From Neoroseomonas alkaliterrae (lineage in GTDB: Bacteria > Pseudomonadota > Alphaproteobacteria > Acetobacterales > Acetobacteraceae): a stretch of 64,000 bases of DNA. Under the pieces are notes generated by a model. It searched no databases. It was given only the letters and a program-made list of their open reading frames with translations, and was not told the DNA's origin. Where the stretch lies: NCBI RefSeq assembly GCF_014199195.1, contig NZ_JACIJE010000001.1, positions 1 through 64,000 of the forward strand. The letters are read 5' to 3'. Made by a program: the position numbers and the translations under genes. Shown piece after piece: positions 19,342 through 28,758 of the stretch; positions within the stretch are counted from its first letter, which is position 1, and every line of letters starts with the position of its first letter.

Positions 19342-20283
19342 TCACCCCCGCGCGGCGGCGTCCGGCAGCGCGGTCTGGCCCAGAACCCATCCTTCCCAGC
19401 GCCGCACCGCCTCGTCCTCGGGCACGAAATCGGGCCGCAGCCCGTCCAGCACGCCGATCAGGCCGAGCAGCCCGACCACGCAATCGAAGCGGTCCTCGCC
19501 CGCCGCGTCGGCGCCGAAGCCCTCCGCCACGGCGTCGCGCAGCGCGGGGGAGGGCAGGACGCGCCGCGCCGCCATCGCCGCGCGCAGCGCCGGGGCGAGC
19601 GCCGCGCGGTCCGCCCGCACGCGCTTGGAGCCGCGCATCGCGAGGCCACAATGCCGCAGCGCCTCGGCCGGATAGACCTCGGCCAGCACGGCGCGGCCGG
19701 GCGCGAGCAGCCCGTGCAATCCGCCCGCGAAGGGCCAGAGCGCGTAGGGCGCGCCGCCGGCGAGGCGCGGCGCCAGCCAGTCCCGCCAGGCCGCGATCGC
19801 CGCCTTGCCCGACTGGTTGGCGCCCAGCGTCCAGAACACCGGCGCGCCGGCCGGCCGCTCGGCGGTGGCGCGGTCGCACAGGCGCGACAGGGCGCGGGCA
19901 TCCGGCAGGCCCAGGGCCGCCGCATGGGCCGCCCGCGTCATGCCCTTCACGCCGCGCGCGGGGTAGAAGGGCCGCTCGCGCGAGACCTCCTCGATCCGCT
20001 CCGCCACGGCGAAGAAGCCCGGGCGCTGCGCGAGGGCGCCGAGGAAGTCCACGAAGCCTGACTCGCTGCGCCCCTCCGCGAAGCCGCGCGGCACGCCGAG
20101 GGGCAGGTCGAGCCCGATCGCGACCGGCCCGCCCTCGGCGATCAGGGCCGCGGCCAGCGCCGCCGGATCGCCCACCGGCGCGGGTGCCTCGGCCCGCCAG
20201 CCGCGCACCCCGCGGCGGGCCACGCAGACCCAGCGCTTGCGCGGATCCGTGCTCCAGTCGGCATGGGCGGCGATCATCCCCAT
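19342..20283 (-). CDS. DUF429-like protein (predicted RNase H-fold)
   Basis: Protein of 313 aa resembling DUF429, predicted to have an RNase H-like fold. Suggestive acidic sites are D9 in HADWSTDP, GLDLPLGVPRGFA, and EVYPAEALRH in the C-terminal half, plus a late DRFDCVVGLLGL segment. No signal peptide or membrane segment is present. Whether it is a nuclease is not shown. The start is ATG at 20283; ATG at 20277 is equally possible. It is divergent from the cytochrome b561 gene, with 51 bp between the starts. Confidence 0.65.
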   Translation of the reverse strand: MGMIAAHADWSTDPRKRWVCVARRGVRGWRAEAPAPVGDPAALAAALIAEGGPVAIGLDLPLGVPRGFAEGRSESGFVDFLGALAQRPGFFAVAERIEEVSRERPFYPARGVKGMTRAAHAAALGLPDARALSRLCDRATAERPAGAPVFWTLGANQSGKAAIAAWRDWLAPRLAGGAPYALWPFAGGLHGLLAPGRAVLAEVYPAEALRHCGLAMRGSKRVRADRAALAPALRAAMAARRVLPSPALRDAVAEGFGADAAGEDRFDCVVGLLGLIGVLDGLRPDFVPEDEAVRRWEGWVLGQTALPDAAARG

Positions 20284-20334
20284 ATGCCATTCCGCCTGCG
20301 ACAGGCTGCGACACCGACGCGATGGAGCCCCGCC

Positions 20335-20925
20335 ATGGACGCCACCCACGCCGCCACCCTGCCCGGCCAGGACGCCGCGCATCCGGACGGGCAATACGGG
20401 CGCGCCGCGAAATGGTTCCACTGGATCACGGTCGGCCTCATGGCCGTCGCGCTGCCGACGGGCTTCGTCATCAAGTTCATCACCGGGGAGGCGGAAGGCG
20501 CCTACAAGATGGCCTTCTACGCCATCCACGAAAGCGCCGGGCTGACGATCCTGTTCGTCGCCATCGCGCGCATCCTGTGGAAGCGCCGCAACCCGCCGCC
20601 GCCGCACCCGCCCGGCCTGCCGGCGCCGATGCGCATCGCCGCGACCGCGACGCACCACGCCCTTTATGCGCTGCTGATCGTCCAGCCCATCCTGGGCTTC
20701 CTCGCGACCAACGCCTGGGGCTTCCCGATGCAGGGGCGGACGGCCTATCTCGGGCTGATCGACCTGCCCAGGTTCATGGAGGCCTCGACCGGCATCGCCA
20801 CCGTGCTGTCCTGGGGCCACACCATCGGCGGCTACATGCTCTTGGTGCTGCTGGTCGCCCACATCGGCGCGGCGATCTTCCACCACGCCATCCGCAAGGA
20901 CGGCACGCTGATGCGAATGCTGTGA
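20335..20925 (+). CDS. cytochrome b561 family membrane protein
   Basis: Integral membrane diheme cytochrome of 196 aa with four transmembrane helices. Candidate heme ligands are H29 (AKWFHW), H65 (YAIHESAGL), H107/H108 (ATHHALYAL) and H162 (WGHTIGGYM), the classic b561 spacing. Such proteins pass electrons between quinone and periplasmic partners, for example superoxide oxidase activity in CybB. ATG at 20335 starts the protein before the conserved helix. The stop overlaps a 57-codon zinc-ribbon gene (TGATG). Confidence 0.9.
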   Translation: MDATHAATLPGQDAAHPDGQYGRAAKWFHWITVGLMAVALPTGFVIKFITGEAEGAYKMAFYAIHESAGLTILFVAIARILWKRRNPPPPHPPGLPAPMRIAATATHHALYALLIVQPILGFLATNAWGFPMQGRTAYLGLIDLPRFMEASTGIATVLSWGHTIGGYMLLVLLVAHIGAAIFHHAIRKDGTLMRML

Positions 20926-21098
20926 TGACTGCGCGGCGCGATCCCGTCGAATGCCCCCATTGCGGGGAGCCGACGCAGCCCAACGAGCTTGCGGATGGCA
21001 GCACCGTCTGCTCCTGCGCGGCGGAGCGCGAGATCGGCGGGGCCGCGCGCCTTCCGCCGCGGCCCGGGCGTGCCGCGACCGCACCGGGCGGCGGCTGA
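20925..21098 (+). CDS. small zinc-ribbon-like protein
   Basis: Protein of 57 aa: ECPHCGEPTQPNEL near the N-terminus gives C10-x2-C13, and a later C29-x-C31 (VCSCAA) would complete a four-cysteine metal site. The tail is Pro/Arg/Gly-rich and probably disordered. ATG at 20925 overlaps the cytochrome b561 stop by one base, which argues for translational coupling and for a real gene. Function is unknown. Confidence 0.6.
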   Translation: MTARRDPVECPHCGEPTQPNELADGSTVCSCAAEREIGGAARLPPRPGRAATAPGGG

Positions 21099-21308
21099 GC
21101 GGGACGGCCGCGCCGGCGCTTGGAGCAGGGTGCCGCCATCGGGGCGGATGCGCTGCGGGGCATTCGCGTTCGCCGCGGCTCGATGCGCTGTCGCGGCGGG
21201 CATCCCTGCCCGGTCAGGTGACGCCGCCCCATCGGCGTCTCCGCCGGGGGCGTTGCCCGGGCCGCCGCGTCGCCAAGGCCCGCTTCGCCCCGGCGGCTGG
21301 ATCGGCCA

Positions 21309-22640
21309 TCAATATCCGCGCGGGATCAGCCCATGCTCGCGCGCCTGGCGGTGCAGCGTGTCGCGGAACTCCGGATGCGCGAGGCCGATCATCGCCTTCG
21401 CCCGGTCCGCCACCGATTTCCCCTTCAGGTTCGCGATGCCGTATTCGGTCACGACATACATCATGTCCGACCGCGGCGCCGTGACGATGTTGCCCGGCGT
21501 GAGGTTCAGCACGATCCGGCTGCGCCGTTCCCCGCGCTTCTCGTAGGTCGAGGAGAGGCAGATGAAGGACTTCCCGCCCGGCGAGGCATAGGCGCCGCGC
21601 ACGAACTGCAACTGCCCGCCGGTGCCGCTGATGTGCCGGTGGCCATCGGATTCCGAGGCCGCCTGCCCCTGCAGGTCGATCTGCGTGGTGTTGTTGATCG
21701 CCACCACCTTCTCGTTCTGCATGATGATGTGCGGCATGTTGGTGTGCTCGACCGGCAGGCAGGCGAAGTCCGGGTTGTCGTTGATCGTGTCGTAGAGCGC
21801 CCGCGTGCCGAGGGCGAAGGAATAGACGCTGCGGCCGGGATGCAGCCGCTTGCGCGCATTCGTCACCCGCCCGGCGCGGTAGAGTTCCGCGAGGCCATCG
21901 GTCAGCATCTCGGTATGGATGCCGAGGTCGCGCACGCCGCTTTCGAGCAGCAGCGTGCAGACCGCATTCGGCATGCCGCCGATGCCGATCTGCAGGCAGG
22001 CGCCGTCCTCGATCTCGTTCATGATGTGCCGGGCGACGGCGCGGTCCACCTCGGTCGGCGTCGTGCCGGGCAGTTCCGCGGGCGGGGCGCCGTTGCCCTC
22101 GATGACGAAATCCACCTCGCTCGCATGCACGCCGTTGTCCTCGCCATGGCAGAGCGGGATGGCGGGGTTGGTCTCGATGATGACGATGCGCGCCATCTCG
22201 ACGATGGCGCGGTGCCAGAGATTGGCGCCGCCGAAATTGAACACCCCGTTCGCGTCCATCGGCCGGGCCTGGATGATCGCGACATCCACCGGGTCGTTGA
22301 AGCGCCGGTAGTAGTCCGGGATCTCGCCGAGATTGACCGGGATGTAGTGGCTGATCCCGGCGTCGTGCTTCTTCCGGTCGTAGCCGGAGAAGTGCCAGGA
22401 GAACCACAGGAAGTGCTCGCCGCGCGGGTCGGCCTCGAGCACGGCGCGGGGGCGGAGCGAGAGGCAGTTGCGGATCTTCACGTTCCGCAGCTCGGGCGCG
22501 CGCGCCGCGAGCGCGGCGTCGAACACGTCCGGCTGGCCGGTGATGACGCCGTAGTCCAGCCAGTCGCCCGATTTGACCAGCGCGGCGGCCTCTGCCGCCG
22601 AGATGTGCCGCGGGGTCTTGCCGCCCATGTTCACTTTCAT
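21309..22640 (-). CDS. acetyl-CoA hydrolase/transferase family CoA-transferase
   Basis: Class I CoA-transferase of 443 aa, similar in layout to 4-hydroxybutyrate and succinyl/butyryl-CoA:acetate CoA-transferases. The catalytic glutamate should be the one in GIHTEMLTDGL, matching the IHTEM/YTEV motif of characterised enzymes. The oxyanion or CoA-binding glycine loop is GTGGQLQFVRGAY. The start ATG at 22640 has GGGAGAG upstream; the longer upstream frame has none. It is monocistronic, downstream of nothing on its strand. The acyl donor and acceptor cannot be decided from sequence. Confidence 0.85.
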   Translation of the reverse strand: MKVNMGGKTPRHISAAEAAALVKSGDWLDYGVITGQPDVFDAALAARAPELRNVKIRNCLSLRPRAVLEADPRGEHFLWFSWHFSGYDRKKHDAGISHYIPVNLGEIPDYYRRFNDPVDVAIIQARPMDANGVFNFGGANLWHRAIVEMARIVIIETNPAIPLCHGEDNGVHASEVDFVIEGNGAPPAELPGTTPTEVDRAVARHIMNEIEDGACLQIGIGGMPNAVCTLLLESGVRDLGIHTEMLTDGLAELYRAGRVTNARKRLHPGRSVYSFALGTRALYDTINDNPDFACLPVEHTNMPHIIMQNEKVVAINNTTQIDLQGQAASESDGHRHISGTGGQLQFVRGAYASPGGKSFICLSSTYEKRGERRSRIVLNLTPGNIVTAPRSDMMYVVTEYGIANLKGKSVADRAKAMIGLAHPEFRDTLHRQAREHGLIPRGY

Positions 22641-22760
22641 CGCGCTCTCCCTGGGCGCCGGCACGGCATCGCCGCCCGGGCCGTCACCCACGAATCTGGC
22701 AGGATTCCGGGCCTTGCGCCAAGCATCACGGCGCGCCGGCAGCGGGGGGCGAAACGACGA

Positions 22761-22787
22761 ACGGCCCGGGCATGCGCCGCGGGCCGT
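22761..22787 (-). terminator. hairpin downstream of petC
   Basis: ACGGCCCG (22761-22768) pairs with CGGGCCGT (22780-22787) around an 11-base loop, about 30 bases after the petC stop. Read in the petC direction it is followed by TCGTCGTTTCG, a poor U run. It is a candidate end of the petABC message. Confidence 0.45.
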
Positions 22788-22816
22788 CGCGCGATGGTCC
22801 TTCGCCGGGGCGCTGG

Positions 22817-23587
22817 TCAGTGGGCGTCAGCCCACACCTTGCGCTTCACGGCATAGACGAGCCCGGCGAGGATCGTCAGGAAGATGATGACCTTCACGCC
22901 CATGGCGCGGCGCTGCTCGAGTTCGGGCTCGGCCGCCCAGGCGAGGAAGGTGGTCACGTCCCGCGCCATCTGCTCGATGGTGGCGGGCGTGCCGTCGGCG
23001 TACTCCACCTGGTCCGGGTTGAGGGGCCGCGCCATGGCAATCTGCTGGCCCGGGAAGTAGCGATTGAAGTGCATCCCGTCCATCAGCGTGACGCCGGGGG
23101 GCGGGTCCTGGTAGCCGGTCAGCAGGGCGTAGATGTAGTCCGCCCCGCCGATGCGCGCCTTGGTGATGACCGAGAGGTCCACCGGATAGGCGCCGTTGTT
23201 CGCCGCCCGCGCCGCCTGCTGGTTCGGGAAGGGGCTGCGGAAGCGGTCCGAGGCGCGCGCCGGCCGCTCGAACATCTGGCCTTCGTCGTTCGGCCCGTCC
23301 ATCACCTGGAACTGCGAGGCGATGGCCGCGACCTGCTGCTCCGTGAAGCCGAGCTCGCGCAGGTTGCGGTAGGAGAGCAGCCGCATGGCGTGGCAGGCGG
23401 CGCAGACCTCCTTGTAGACCTGGAATCCGCGCTGGGCGCTCGCGCGGTCGTAGGTCCCGAAGATCCCGTCGAAGGAGAAGCGGGTGTCCGGGATCGGCAC
23501 CGTCGGGCCCGCGGCGAGGGCGGGCGCGGCCGATGCGGCGAGCAGGCCGCCGAGCAGGGCGAAGGCCTTGAGCGTGTTGCGGACCAT
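22817..23587 (-). CDS. petC: cytochrome c1 of the bc1 complex
   Basis: Subunit of 256 aa that carries electrons from the Rieske protein to soluble cytochrome c on the periplasmic side. A cleavable signal peptide ends near ALAAG (about 26). Heme c is bound at C62-x-x-C65-H66 (CAACH), and the axial Met is probably in the IAMARPLNPDQVEYADG region. A C-terminal transmembrane anchor (about 230-248, VKVIIFLTILAGLVYAV) is followed by KRK. The gene follows petB by 2 bp as the last of petABC, and heme attachment depends on the Ccm system encoded at the right end of the window. Confidence 0.96.
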   Translation of the reverse strand: MVRNTLKAFALLGGLLAASAAPALAAGPTVPIPDTRFSFDGIFGTYDRASAQRGFQVYKEVCAACHAMRLLSYRNLRELGFTEQQVAAIASQFQVMDGPNDEGQMFERPARASDRFRSPFPNQQAARAANNGAYPVDLSVITKARIGGADYIYALLTGYQDPPPGVTLMDGMHFNRYFPGQQIAMARPLNPDQVEYADGTPATIEQMARDVTTFLAWAAEPELEQRRAMGVKVIIFLTILAGLVYAVKRKVWADAH

Positions 23588-23589
23588 GG

Positions 23590-24861
23590 TCAGGCCTTCT
23601 CCATCGGCTTCGCGGCGGCGCCGGCGGGCAGCGGCCCGCCGCCGCCCAGCACCGCGCGCGCGATGCTCTCGGGCAGCGGCAGCGGCTTCTCGAGCCGCCC
23701 GAGCAGCGGCAGGATCACGAGGAAATACGCGAAGTAGTAGGCGGTCGCGATGCGGCTGATCGTCACATAGGGTTCCTCGGCCGGCATCGCGCCGCAGTAC
23801 ATCAGCACGAAGAAGGAGATGGTCCAGAGGAACAGCGCGATGCGCGCCATCGGGCGGAAGCGCATCGAGCGCACCGGGCTGCTGTCAAGCCAGGGCAGCA
23901 CGAACAGCACCGCGATGGAGCCGAACATCAGCAGCACGCCGCCGAGCTTGTCGGGCACCGCGCGCAGGATCGCGTAGAAGGGCAGGAAGTACCATTCCGG
24001 CACGATGTGCGCGGGCGTCACGAGCGGGTCGGCCGGGATGTAGTTGTCCGCATGGCCGAGGTAGTTCGGCGCGAAGAAGACCAGCGCGGCGAAGACGATG
24101 AAGTAGATGACCAGCCCGAAGCTGTCCTTCGCCGTGTAGTAGGGGTGGAAGGGCAGCGTGTCCTTCGGCCCCTTGGGCTCGATGCCGAGCGGGTTGTTCG
24201 AGCCCGTGATGTGCAGCGCGACGACATGCAGGAACACCACGCCGACGATCACGAAGGGCAGCAGGTAGTGCAGCGAGAAGAAACGGTTGAGCGTGGGGTT
24301 GTCCACGCTGAACCCGCCCCAGAGCAGGCTGACGATCCAGTCACCCACGAAGGGGAAGGCGCTGAACAGGTTGGTGATGACTGTCGCACCCCAGAAGGAC
24401 ATCTGCCCCCAGGGCAGCACGTAGCCCATGAAGGCGGTCGCCATCATCAGCAGGAAGATGACGACGCCGAGGATCCACAGCAGCTCGCGCGGCGCCTTGT
24501 AGGAGCCGTAATACATGCCGCGCCAGATGTGGATGAACACCACGATGAAGAACATCGAGGCGCCGTTCATGTGGACGTAGCGGATCAGCCAGCCGAAGTT
24601 CACGTCGCGCATGATCCGCTCCACGCTGTCGAAGGCGTGCGCGGTGTGCGGCGTGTAGTGCATGGCGAGGAAGATGCCGGTCGCGATCATGATCATCAGG
24701 TTGACCATGGCGAGCGCGCCGAAGTTCCAGAAATAGTTGAAATTCCTGGGCGTCGGGAAGGAGCCGTACTCCTTCTGCATCATGGTGAAGATGGGCATGC
24801 GCTGGTCGATCCAGCGCACCACCGGGTTCTTGAAGTCGCTGTCGTGCAGGCCGATCGCCAT
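23590..24861 (-). CDS. petB: cytochrome b of the bc1 complex
   Basis: Membrane subunit of 423 aa with eight predicted helices, the quinol-oxidising and quinone-reducing core. The heme histidines lie in FLAMHYTPH and [19 protein letters not shown] (helices B and D). The Qo-site motif PEWY is present in [13 protein letters not shown], and [16 protein letters not shown] is conserved. Length matches the alphaproteobacterial protein including the extra C-terminal helix. It lies 12 bp after petA and 2 bp before petC. Confidence 0.97.
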   Translation of the reverse strand: MAIGLHDSDFKNPVVRWIDQRMPIFTMMQKEYGSFPTPRNFNYFWNFGALAMVNLMIMIATGIFLAMHYTPHTAHAFDSVERIMRDVNFGWLIRYVHMNGASMFFIVVFIHIWRGMYYGSYKAPRELLWILGVVIFLLMMATAFMGYVLPWGQMSFWGATVITNLFSAFPFVGDWIVSLLWGGFSVDNPTLNRFFSLHYLLPFVIVGVVFLHVVALHITGSNNPLGIEPKGPKDTLPFHPYYTAKDSFGLVIYFIVFAALVFFAPNYLGHADNYIPADPLVTPAHIVPEWYFLPFYAILRAVPDKLGGVLLMFGSIAVLFVLPWLDSSPVRSMRFRPMARIALFLWTISFFVLMYCGAMPAEEPYVTISRIATAYYFAYFLVILPLLGRLEKPLPLPESIARAVLGGGGPLPAGAAAKPMEKA

Positions 24862-24873
24862 CTCTCGCGTCCC

Positions 24874-25416
24874 TCAGCCGATGCGGATCTTGGTGTCGGA
24901 GGTGAAGGCGTATTGCGGCACTTCAAGGTTCCGCGGCGCCGGGCCCTTCCTGATCCGCCCGGAGGTGTCGTAGTGGCTGCCGTGGCAGGGGCAGAACCAG
25001 CCGTTGTAGTCCCCCTTCGCGTCGGTCGGCTTCTGGCCGAGCGGCACGCAGCCGAGATGCGTGCAGATGCCGAGAAGGACCAGCCACTGGTCCCGCTGCA
25101 CCCGCGCCTGGTCCGGCTGCGGGTCCGGCAGCTGGGAGAGCGGCACCTCGCGCGCGGCGGCGATGTCGGCCGCGGTGCGGTGGCGCACGAAGACCGGCTT
25201 GCCGCGCCACATCACGGTGACGGCCTGGCCCTCGGCGATCGGCTCGAGCTCGACATCGGTGCTCGCGAGCGCCAGCACGTCCCGCGCCGGCTGCATGGAG
25301 GCGATGAAGGGCCAAGCGACCGCGCCCACGCCCACGGCGGCGAAGGCCGTCGTCACAAGGTTGAGGAAGTCGCGCCGCGGCGGTCCGCCTGCGGTGGCCT
25401 CGCCAGTTTCAGCCAT
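24874..25416 (-). CDS. petA: Rieske iron-sulfur subunit of the bc1 complex
   Basis: Protein of 180 aa holding the 2Fe-2S cluster that takes electrons from quinol. An uncleaved Tat-type anchor [20 protein letters not shown] (12-31) leads to the cluster domain. Box 1 CTHLGC gives ligands C118 and H120; box 2 CPCHGSHYD gives C142 and H145; C123 and C144 can form the disulfide. It is first gene of petABC, with 193 bp to the divergent hemF start that should contain promoters for both. Confidence 0.96.
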   Translation of the reverse strand: MAETGEATAGGPPRRDFLNLVTTAFAAVGVGAVAWPFIASMQPARDVLALASTDVELEPIAEGQAVTVMWRGKPVFVRHRTAADIAAAREVPLSQLPDPQPDQARVQRDQWLVLLGICTHLGCVPLGQKPTDAKGDYNGWFCPCHGSHYDTSGRIRKGPAPRNLEVPQYAFTSDTKIRIG

Positions 25417-25609
25417 GCCTCACCATCCCTTCCGCCGCCGCGCGCCAGTCCGCGGCGGCCGCATCGCTCGAGCCCCGGCGCCGGCATCCGGCGCGCAGCG
25501 CGGGCGATGGGCGCACGTTCGCGCACGCTGCCCAGTCCGCGCGGCGGCCCTTATAAGGGGGCGTTGCGCGGAGTGTCCATGCCACCCGGCGCCGGCTGAG
25601 GAGTGTTAC

Positions 25610-26521
25610 ATGAGCGAAGCGACTGCGCCCGCGCCACGCGGCCCGGCACCCGAGGCGCATCCCCTGGCCGCGCCCGCCCGGGCCTGGTTCGAATCGCTGC
25701 GCGACCGCATCTGCGCCGAGTTCGAACGGATCGAGGACGAGCTGCGCGACGGCCCGCACCGCGACCTCCCCCCGGGCCGCTTCGAACGCACCGCCTGGAC
25801 CCGCCCCGAGGGCGGCGGCGGCGTGATGTCGGTGATGCGCGGCCGGGTCTTCGAGAAGGTCGGCGTCAACGTCTCGACCGTCTTCGGCGAGTTCTCCCCC
25901 GATTTCCGCAAGCAGATCCCGGGCGCGGAGGAGGATCCGCGCTTCCTCGCCACCGGCATCTCCCTCGTCTCCCACATGCGGAACCCCCGCGTGCCGGCCG
26001 CGCACATGAACACGCGCTTCATCGTCACCACCCGGGCGTGGTTCGGCGGCGGCGGCGACCTCACGCCGATGTTCCCCGACAGCCCCGAGGCGGCCGAGGA
26101 CGCGGCCGGCTTCCACGCCGCCTTCAAGGCCGCCTGCGACAAGGCCGACCCCGGCTACTACCCGCGCTTCAAGCAGTGGTGCGACGAGTATTTCTTCCTC
26201 CCCCACCGCAACGAGCCCCGCGGCCTGGGCGGCATCTTCTACGATTGGCTCGGCGACCGCACCCCGGGCCACGGGCCGGAGGCCGACTTCGCCTTCACGA
26301 AGGATGTCGGCCTCGCCTTCCTCGAGGCCTATCCCGCCATCGTGCGCCGGCGCATGCACGAGCCCTGGACGGCGGATGAACGCCGCAGGCAGTTGATCCG
26401 GCGCGGCCGCTACGTCGAGTTCAACCTGATCCACGACCGAGGCACGCTGTTCGGCCTGCGCACCGGCGGCAATGTCGAGGCCATCCTGATGTCGCTGCCG
26501 CCGGAGGTCGCCTGGCCCTGA
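25610..26521 (+). CDS. hemF: oxygen-dependent coproporphyrinogen III oxidase
   Basis: Soluble heme-pathway enzyme of 303 aa that oxidatively decarboxylates coproporphyrinogen III to protoporphyrinogen IX. The conserved blocks [27 protein letters not shown] (catalytic His), [30 protein letters not shown] and [16 protein letters not shown] are all intact. The start ATG at 25610 has GAGGAG eight bases upstream. Being O2-dependent, it implies aerobic growth. It is divergent from petABC, which consumes the heme. Confidence 0.97.
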   Translation: MSEATAPAPRGPAPEAHPLAAPARAWFESLRDRICAEFERIEDELRDGPHRDLPPGRFERTAWTRPEGGGGVMSVMRGRVFEKVGVNVSTVFGEFSPDFRKQIPGAEEDPRFLATGISLVSHMRNPRVPAAHMNTRFIVTTRAWFGGGGDLTPMFPDSPEAAEDAAGFHAAFKAACDKADPGYYPRFKQWCDEYFFLPHRNEPRGLGGIFYDWLGDRTPGHGPEADFAFTKDVGLAFLEAYPAIVRRRMHEPWTADERRRQLIRRGRYVEFNLIHDRGTLFGLRTGGNVEAILMSLPPEVAWP

Positions 26522-26617
26522 GCCTGCACCCGACCGGCATCCGCCGCCGCGCCGCATGAGCGCCGGCATGCCATCGCGCCATCACGACGATCCCGTGCGG
26601 GACGGGCGGTGCGCCGG

Positions 26618-26986
26618 ATGACGCCCTTCGGCGCGCGGCTGCGCGAACTGCGCGCCCAGCGCGGCGTGACGCTGAAGGACCTCGCGGCGGCGCTGCAGGT
26701 CTCGGCGGCCTATCTCTCGGCGCTGGAGCACGGGCGGCGGGGCCGGCCCTCGCCCGGCCTCGTGCACCAGGTCAACGAGTTCTTCGGCCTGATCTGGGAC
26801 GATGCCGAGGAACTCGCCCGCCTCGCCCGGCAGTCCCATCCGCGCGTCGTGCTCGACACGGCCGGCCTCGCGCCGGAGGTGACGGATTTCGCCAACCGCC
26901 TCGCGCGCGACATCCGCCTCGTCACGCCGGAGGCCGCCGCCCGCATGGCGCAGGTGCTCGACTCGCTGCCGAAGGGGCGGCGCTGA
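26618..26986 (+). CDS. XRE-family helix-turn-helix regulator
   Basis: Cytoplasmic DNA-binding protein of 122 aa. The HTH_3 domain occupies about 5-65: FGARLRELRAQRGVTLKDLA, then helix-turn-helix LQVSAAYLSALEHGRRG. The C-terminal half is helical, rich in Arg/Ala, perhaps for dimerisation. The start is ATG at 26618; GTG at 26609 would add MRR. Its stop overlaps the start of the BenE-like transporter gene (TGATG), so it probably regulates, or is at least co-made with, that transporter. Confidence 0.83.
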   Translation: MTPFGARLRELRAQRGVTLKDLAAALQVSAAYLSALEHGRRGRPSPGLVHQVNEFFGLIWDDAEELARLARQSHPRVVLDTAGLAPEVTDFANRLARDIRLVTPEAAARMAQVLDSLPKGRR

Positions 26987-28119
26987 TGCAGGGCGTGCCG
27001 GCCGGGCTGCTCGCGGGATTCGTCGGCTTCGCCTCCTCCTTCGCCGTGGTGCTGCAGGGGCTGTCCGCGGTGGGCGCGAGCCCGGCGCAGGCGGCCTCGG
27101 GGCTGATGGCGCTCTCGGTCGCGATGGGGCTGGCGGGCATCCTGCTCTCGCTGCGGCTGCGCCTGCCCGTCAGCGTCGCCTGGTCCACCCCGGGGGCGGC
27201 CCTGCTCGCCGCCACCGCCGCGCCCGCGGGGGGCTTCGCCGAGGCGGTGGGCGCCTTCCTCGTCTGCGGCGCCCTGCTGACGGCGGCGGGGCTGTGGAAG
27301 CCGCTCGGCCGGGCGGTGGCGGCCATCCCCGCGCCGCTCGCCAACGCCATGCTGGCGGGGATCCTGTTCACCCTCTGCCTCGCCCCGGTGCGCGCGGTGG
27401 CCGAACAGCCGCTGGCGGGGCTCGCCATCGTGCTGGCCTGGGCGGTGGTGGCGCGGCTGAACAGGCTGCTCGCGGTGCCGGCGGCGGTCGTCGTCGCCAT
27501 CGGGGTGATCGCCGCCTCGGCGCCGCTGTCCGCTTCAGGCTGGCTGCCCGAGCCGGTGCTGGTCGCGCCGTCCTTCACGCTGGCCGCGCTGAGCGGCATC
27601 GCGCTGCCGCTCTTCATCGTGACCATGGCCTCGCAGAACATCCCGGGCCTCGCGGTGCTCTCGGCCAATGGCTACCGGCCGGAAGCCGGCCCGCTCTTCG
27701 CGGCGACCGGGGCCTTCACGGTGCTGGCCGCGCCCTTCGGCGCGCATGCGGTGAACCTCGCCGCCATCACCGCGGCGCTCTGCGCGGGCGAAGGGGCGGG
27801 GCCGGATCCGTCGCGCCGCTGGGTGGCCGCGGTCGTGGCCGGCGCCGTCTATGTCGTGTTCGGGCTGCTCGCCGGCGCGGTCACGGTGTTCTTCGCCGCC
27901 GCCCCGCCGGTGCTGATCCAGGCGGTGGCGGGGCTCGCGCTGCTCGGGCCGTTCGGGGCGGCCATGCTCGGCGCGGTGCAGGCGCCGCAGGGGCGGGAGG
28001 CGGCGCTGGTCTGCTTCGTCGTCACCGCCTCGGGCGTGGCCTTCCTCGGCATCGGGGGCGCGTTCTGGGGCCTGCTCGCGGGGGGCGGGATGATGCTGCT
28101 GGCACGCTGGCGGGCATGA
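26986..28119 (+). CDS. benE: BenE-family benzoate/H+ symporter-like transporter
   Basis: Integral membrane protein of 377 aa with about 11-12 hydrophobic segments and no large soluble domain. Family marks are the N-terminal GFASSFAVVLQGLSAVGASPAQAAS (split across helices), PVSVAWSTPGAALLA, and the MASQNIPGLAVLSANGY segment. BenE proteins import benzoate with protons, but no benzoate-degradation genes are nearby, so the substrate is open. It is sandwiched between an XRE regulator (TGATG) and a DUF2585 gene (ATGA). Confidence 0.85.
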   Translation: MQGVPAGLLAGFVGFASSFAVVLQGLSAVGASPAQAASGLMALSVAMGLAGILLSLRLRLPVSVAWSTPGAALLAATAAPAGGFAEAVGAFLVCGALLTAAGLWKPLGRAVAAIPAPLANAMLAGILFTLCLAPVRAVAEQPLAGLAIVLAWAVVARLNRLLAVPAAVVVAIGVIAASAPLSASGWLPEPVLVAPSFTLAALSGIALPLFIVTMASQNIPGLAVLSANGYRPEAGPLFAATGAFTVLAAPFGAHAVNLAAITAALCAGEGAGPDPSRRWVAAVVAGAVYVVFGLLAGAVTVFFAAAPPVLIQAVAGLALLGPFGAAMLGAVQAPQGREAALVCFVVTASGVAFLGIGGAFWGLLAGGGMMLLARWRA

Positions 28120-28703
28120 GCGCGCGTCGGCTTCCCTGGGCGGTGATGGCGGGCATCCTGGCGGCCGTCGCGGCCACCCAGTTCGCCATGGGCCAGCCGC
28201 CGATCTGCACCTGCGGCTACGTGAAGCTGTGGGAGGGCGAGGTCTGGTCCTCGGGCAACTCGCAGCATCTGACCGACTGGTACACGCTCTCGCACCTCGC
28301 CCATGGCTTCATCTTCTACGCCATCCTGCGCTGGCTGCGGCCAGGCTGGAGCCTCGCCTGGCGCGCCGTCGCCGCGCTGCTGATCGAAGGCGCGTGGGAG
28401 GTCATGGAGAACACCCCGCTGGTGATCAACCGCTACCGGGACGTGACGGCCTCGCTCGACTATTTCGGCGACTCGATCCTCAATTCCTTCGGCGACGGTG
28501 TGGCGATGCTGGCGGGCTTCTTCCTCGCCGCGCGGCTGCCGGTCGCCGTTTCTGTCGCCCTCGTCATCGGCATGGAGGGGCTCGCGGCGTGGATGATCCG
28601 CGACAACCTCGCGCTGAACGTGCTGATGCTGCTCTGGCCGATCGAGTCCGTGCGCGAATGGCAGATGCAGGGCGCGCCGCCCTCGGTGCGCCCACCCCCC
28701 TGA
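28116..28703 (+). CDS. DUF2585 (UPF0314) membrane protein
   Basis: Protein of 195 aa with an N-terminal membrane segment and three further ones. Conserved points include PPICTCGYVKLWEGEVWSS, QHLTDWYTLSHLAHGF, WEVMENTPLVINRYR and the SLDYFGDSILNS block that marks the family. The function of DUF2585 proteins is unknown. The start ATG overlaps the transporter stop by four bases, so it belongs to the same operon. Confidence 0.85.
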   Translation: MSARRLPWAVMAGILAAVAATQFAMGQPPICTCGYVKLWEGEVWSSGNSQHLTDWYTLSHLAHGFIFYAILRWLRPGWSLAWRAVAALLIEGAWEVMENTPLVINRYRDVTASLDYFGDSILNSFGDGVAMLAGFFLAARLPVAVSVALVIGMEGLAAWMIRDNLALNVLMLLWPIESVREWQMQGAPPSVRPPP

Positions 28704-28758
28704 CACCGACCCGCAGGGAGCGGGTAGGCTCGGCGGCGAACGAGGGAAGGAAGCGGCC

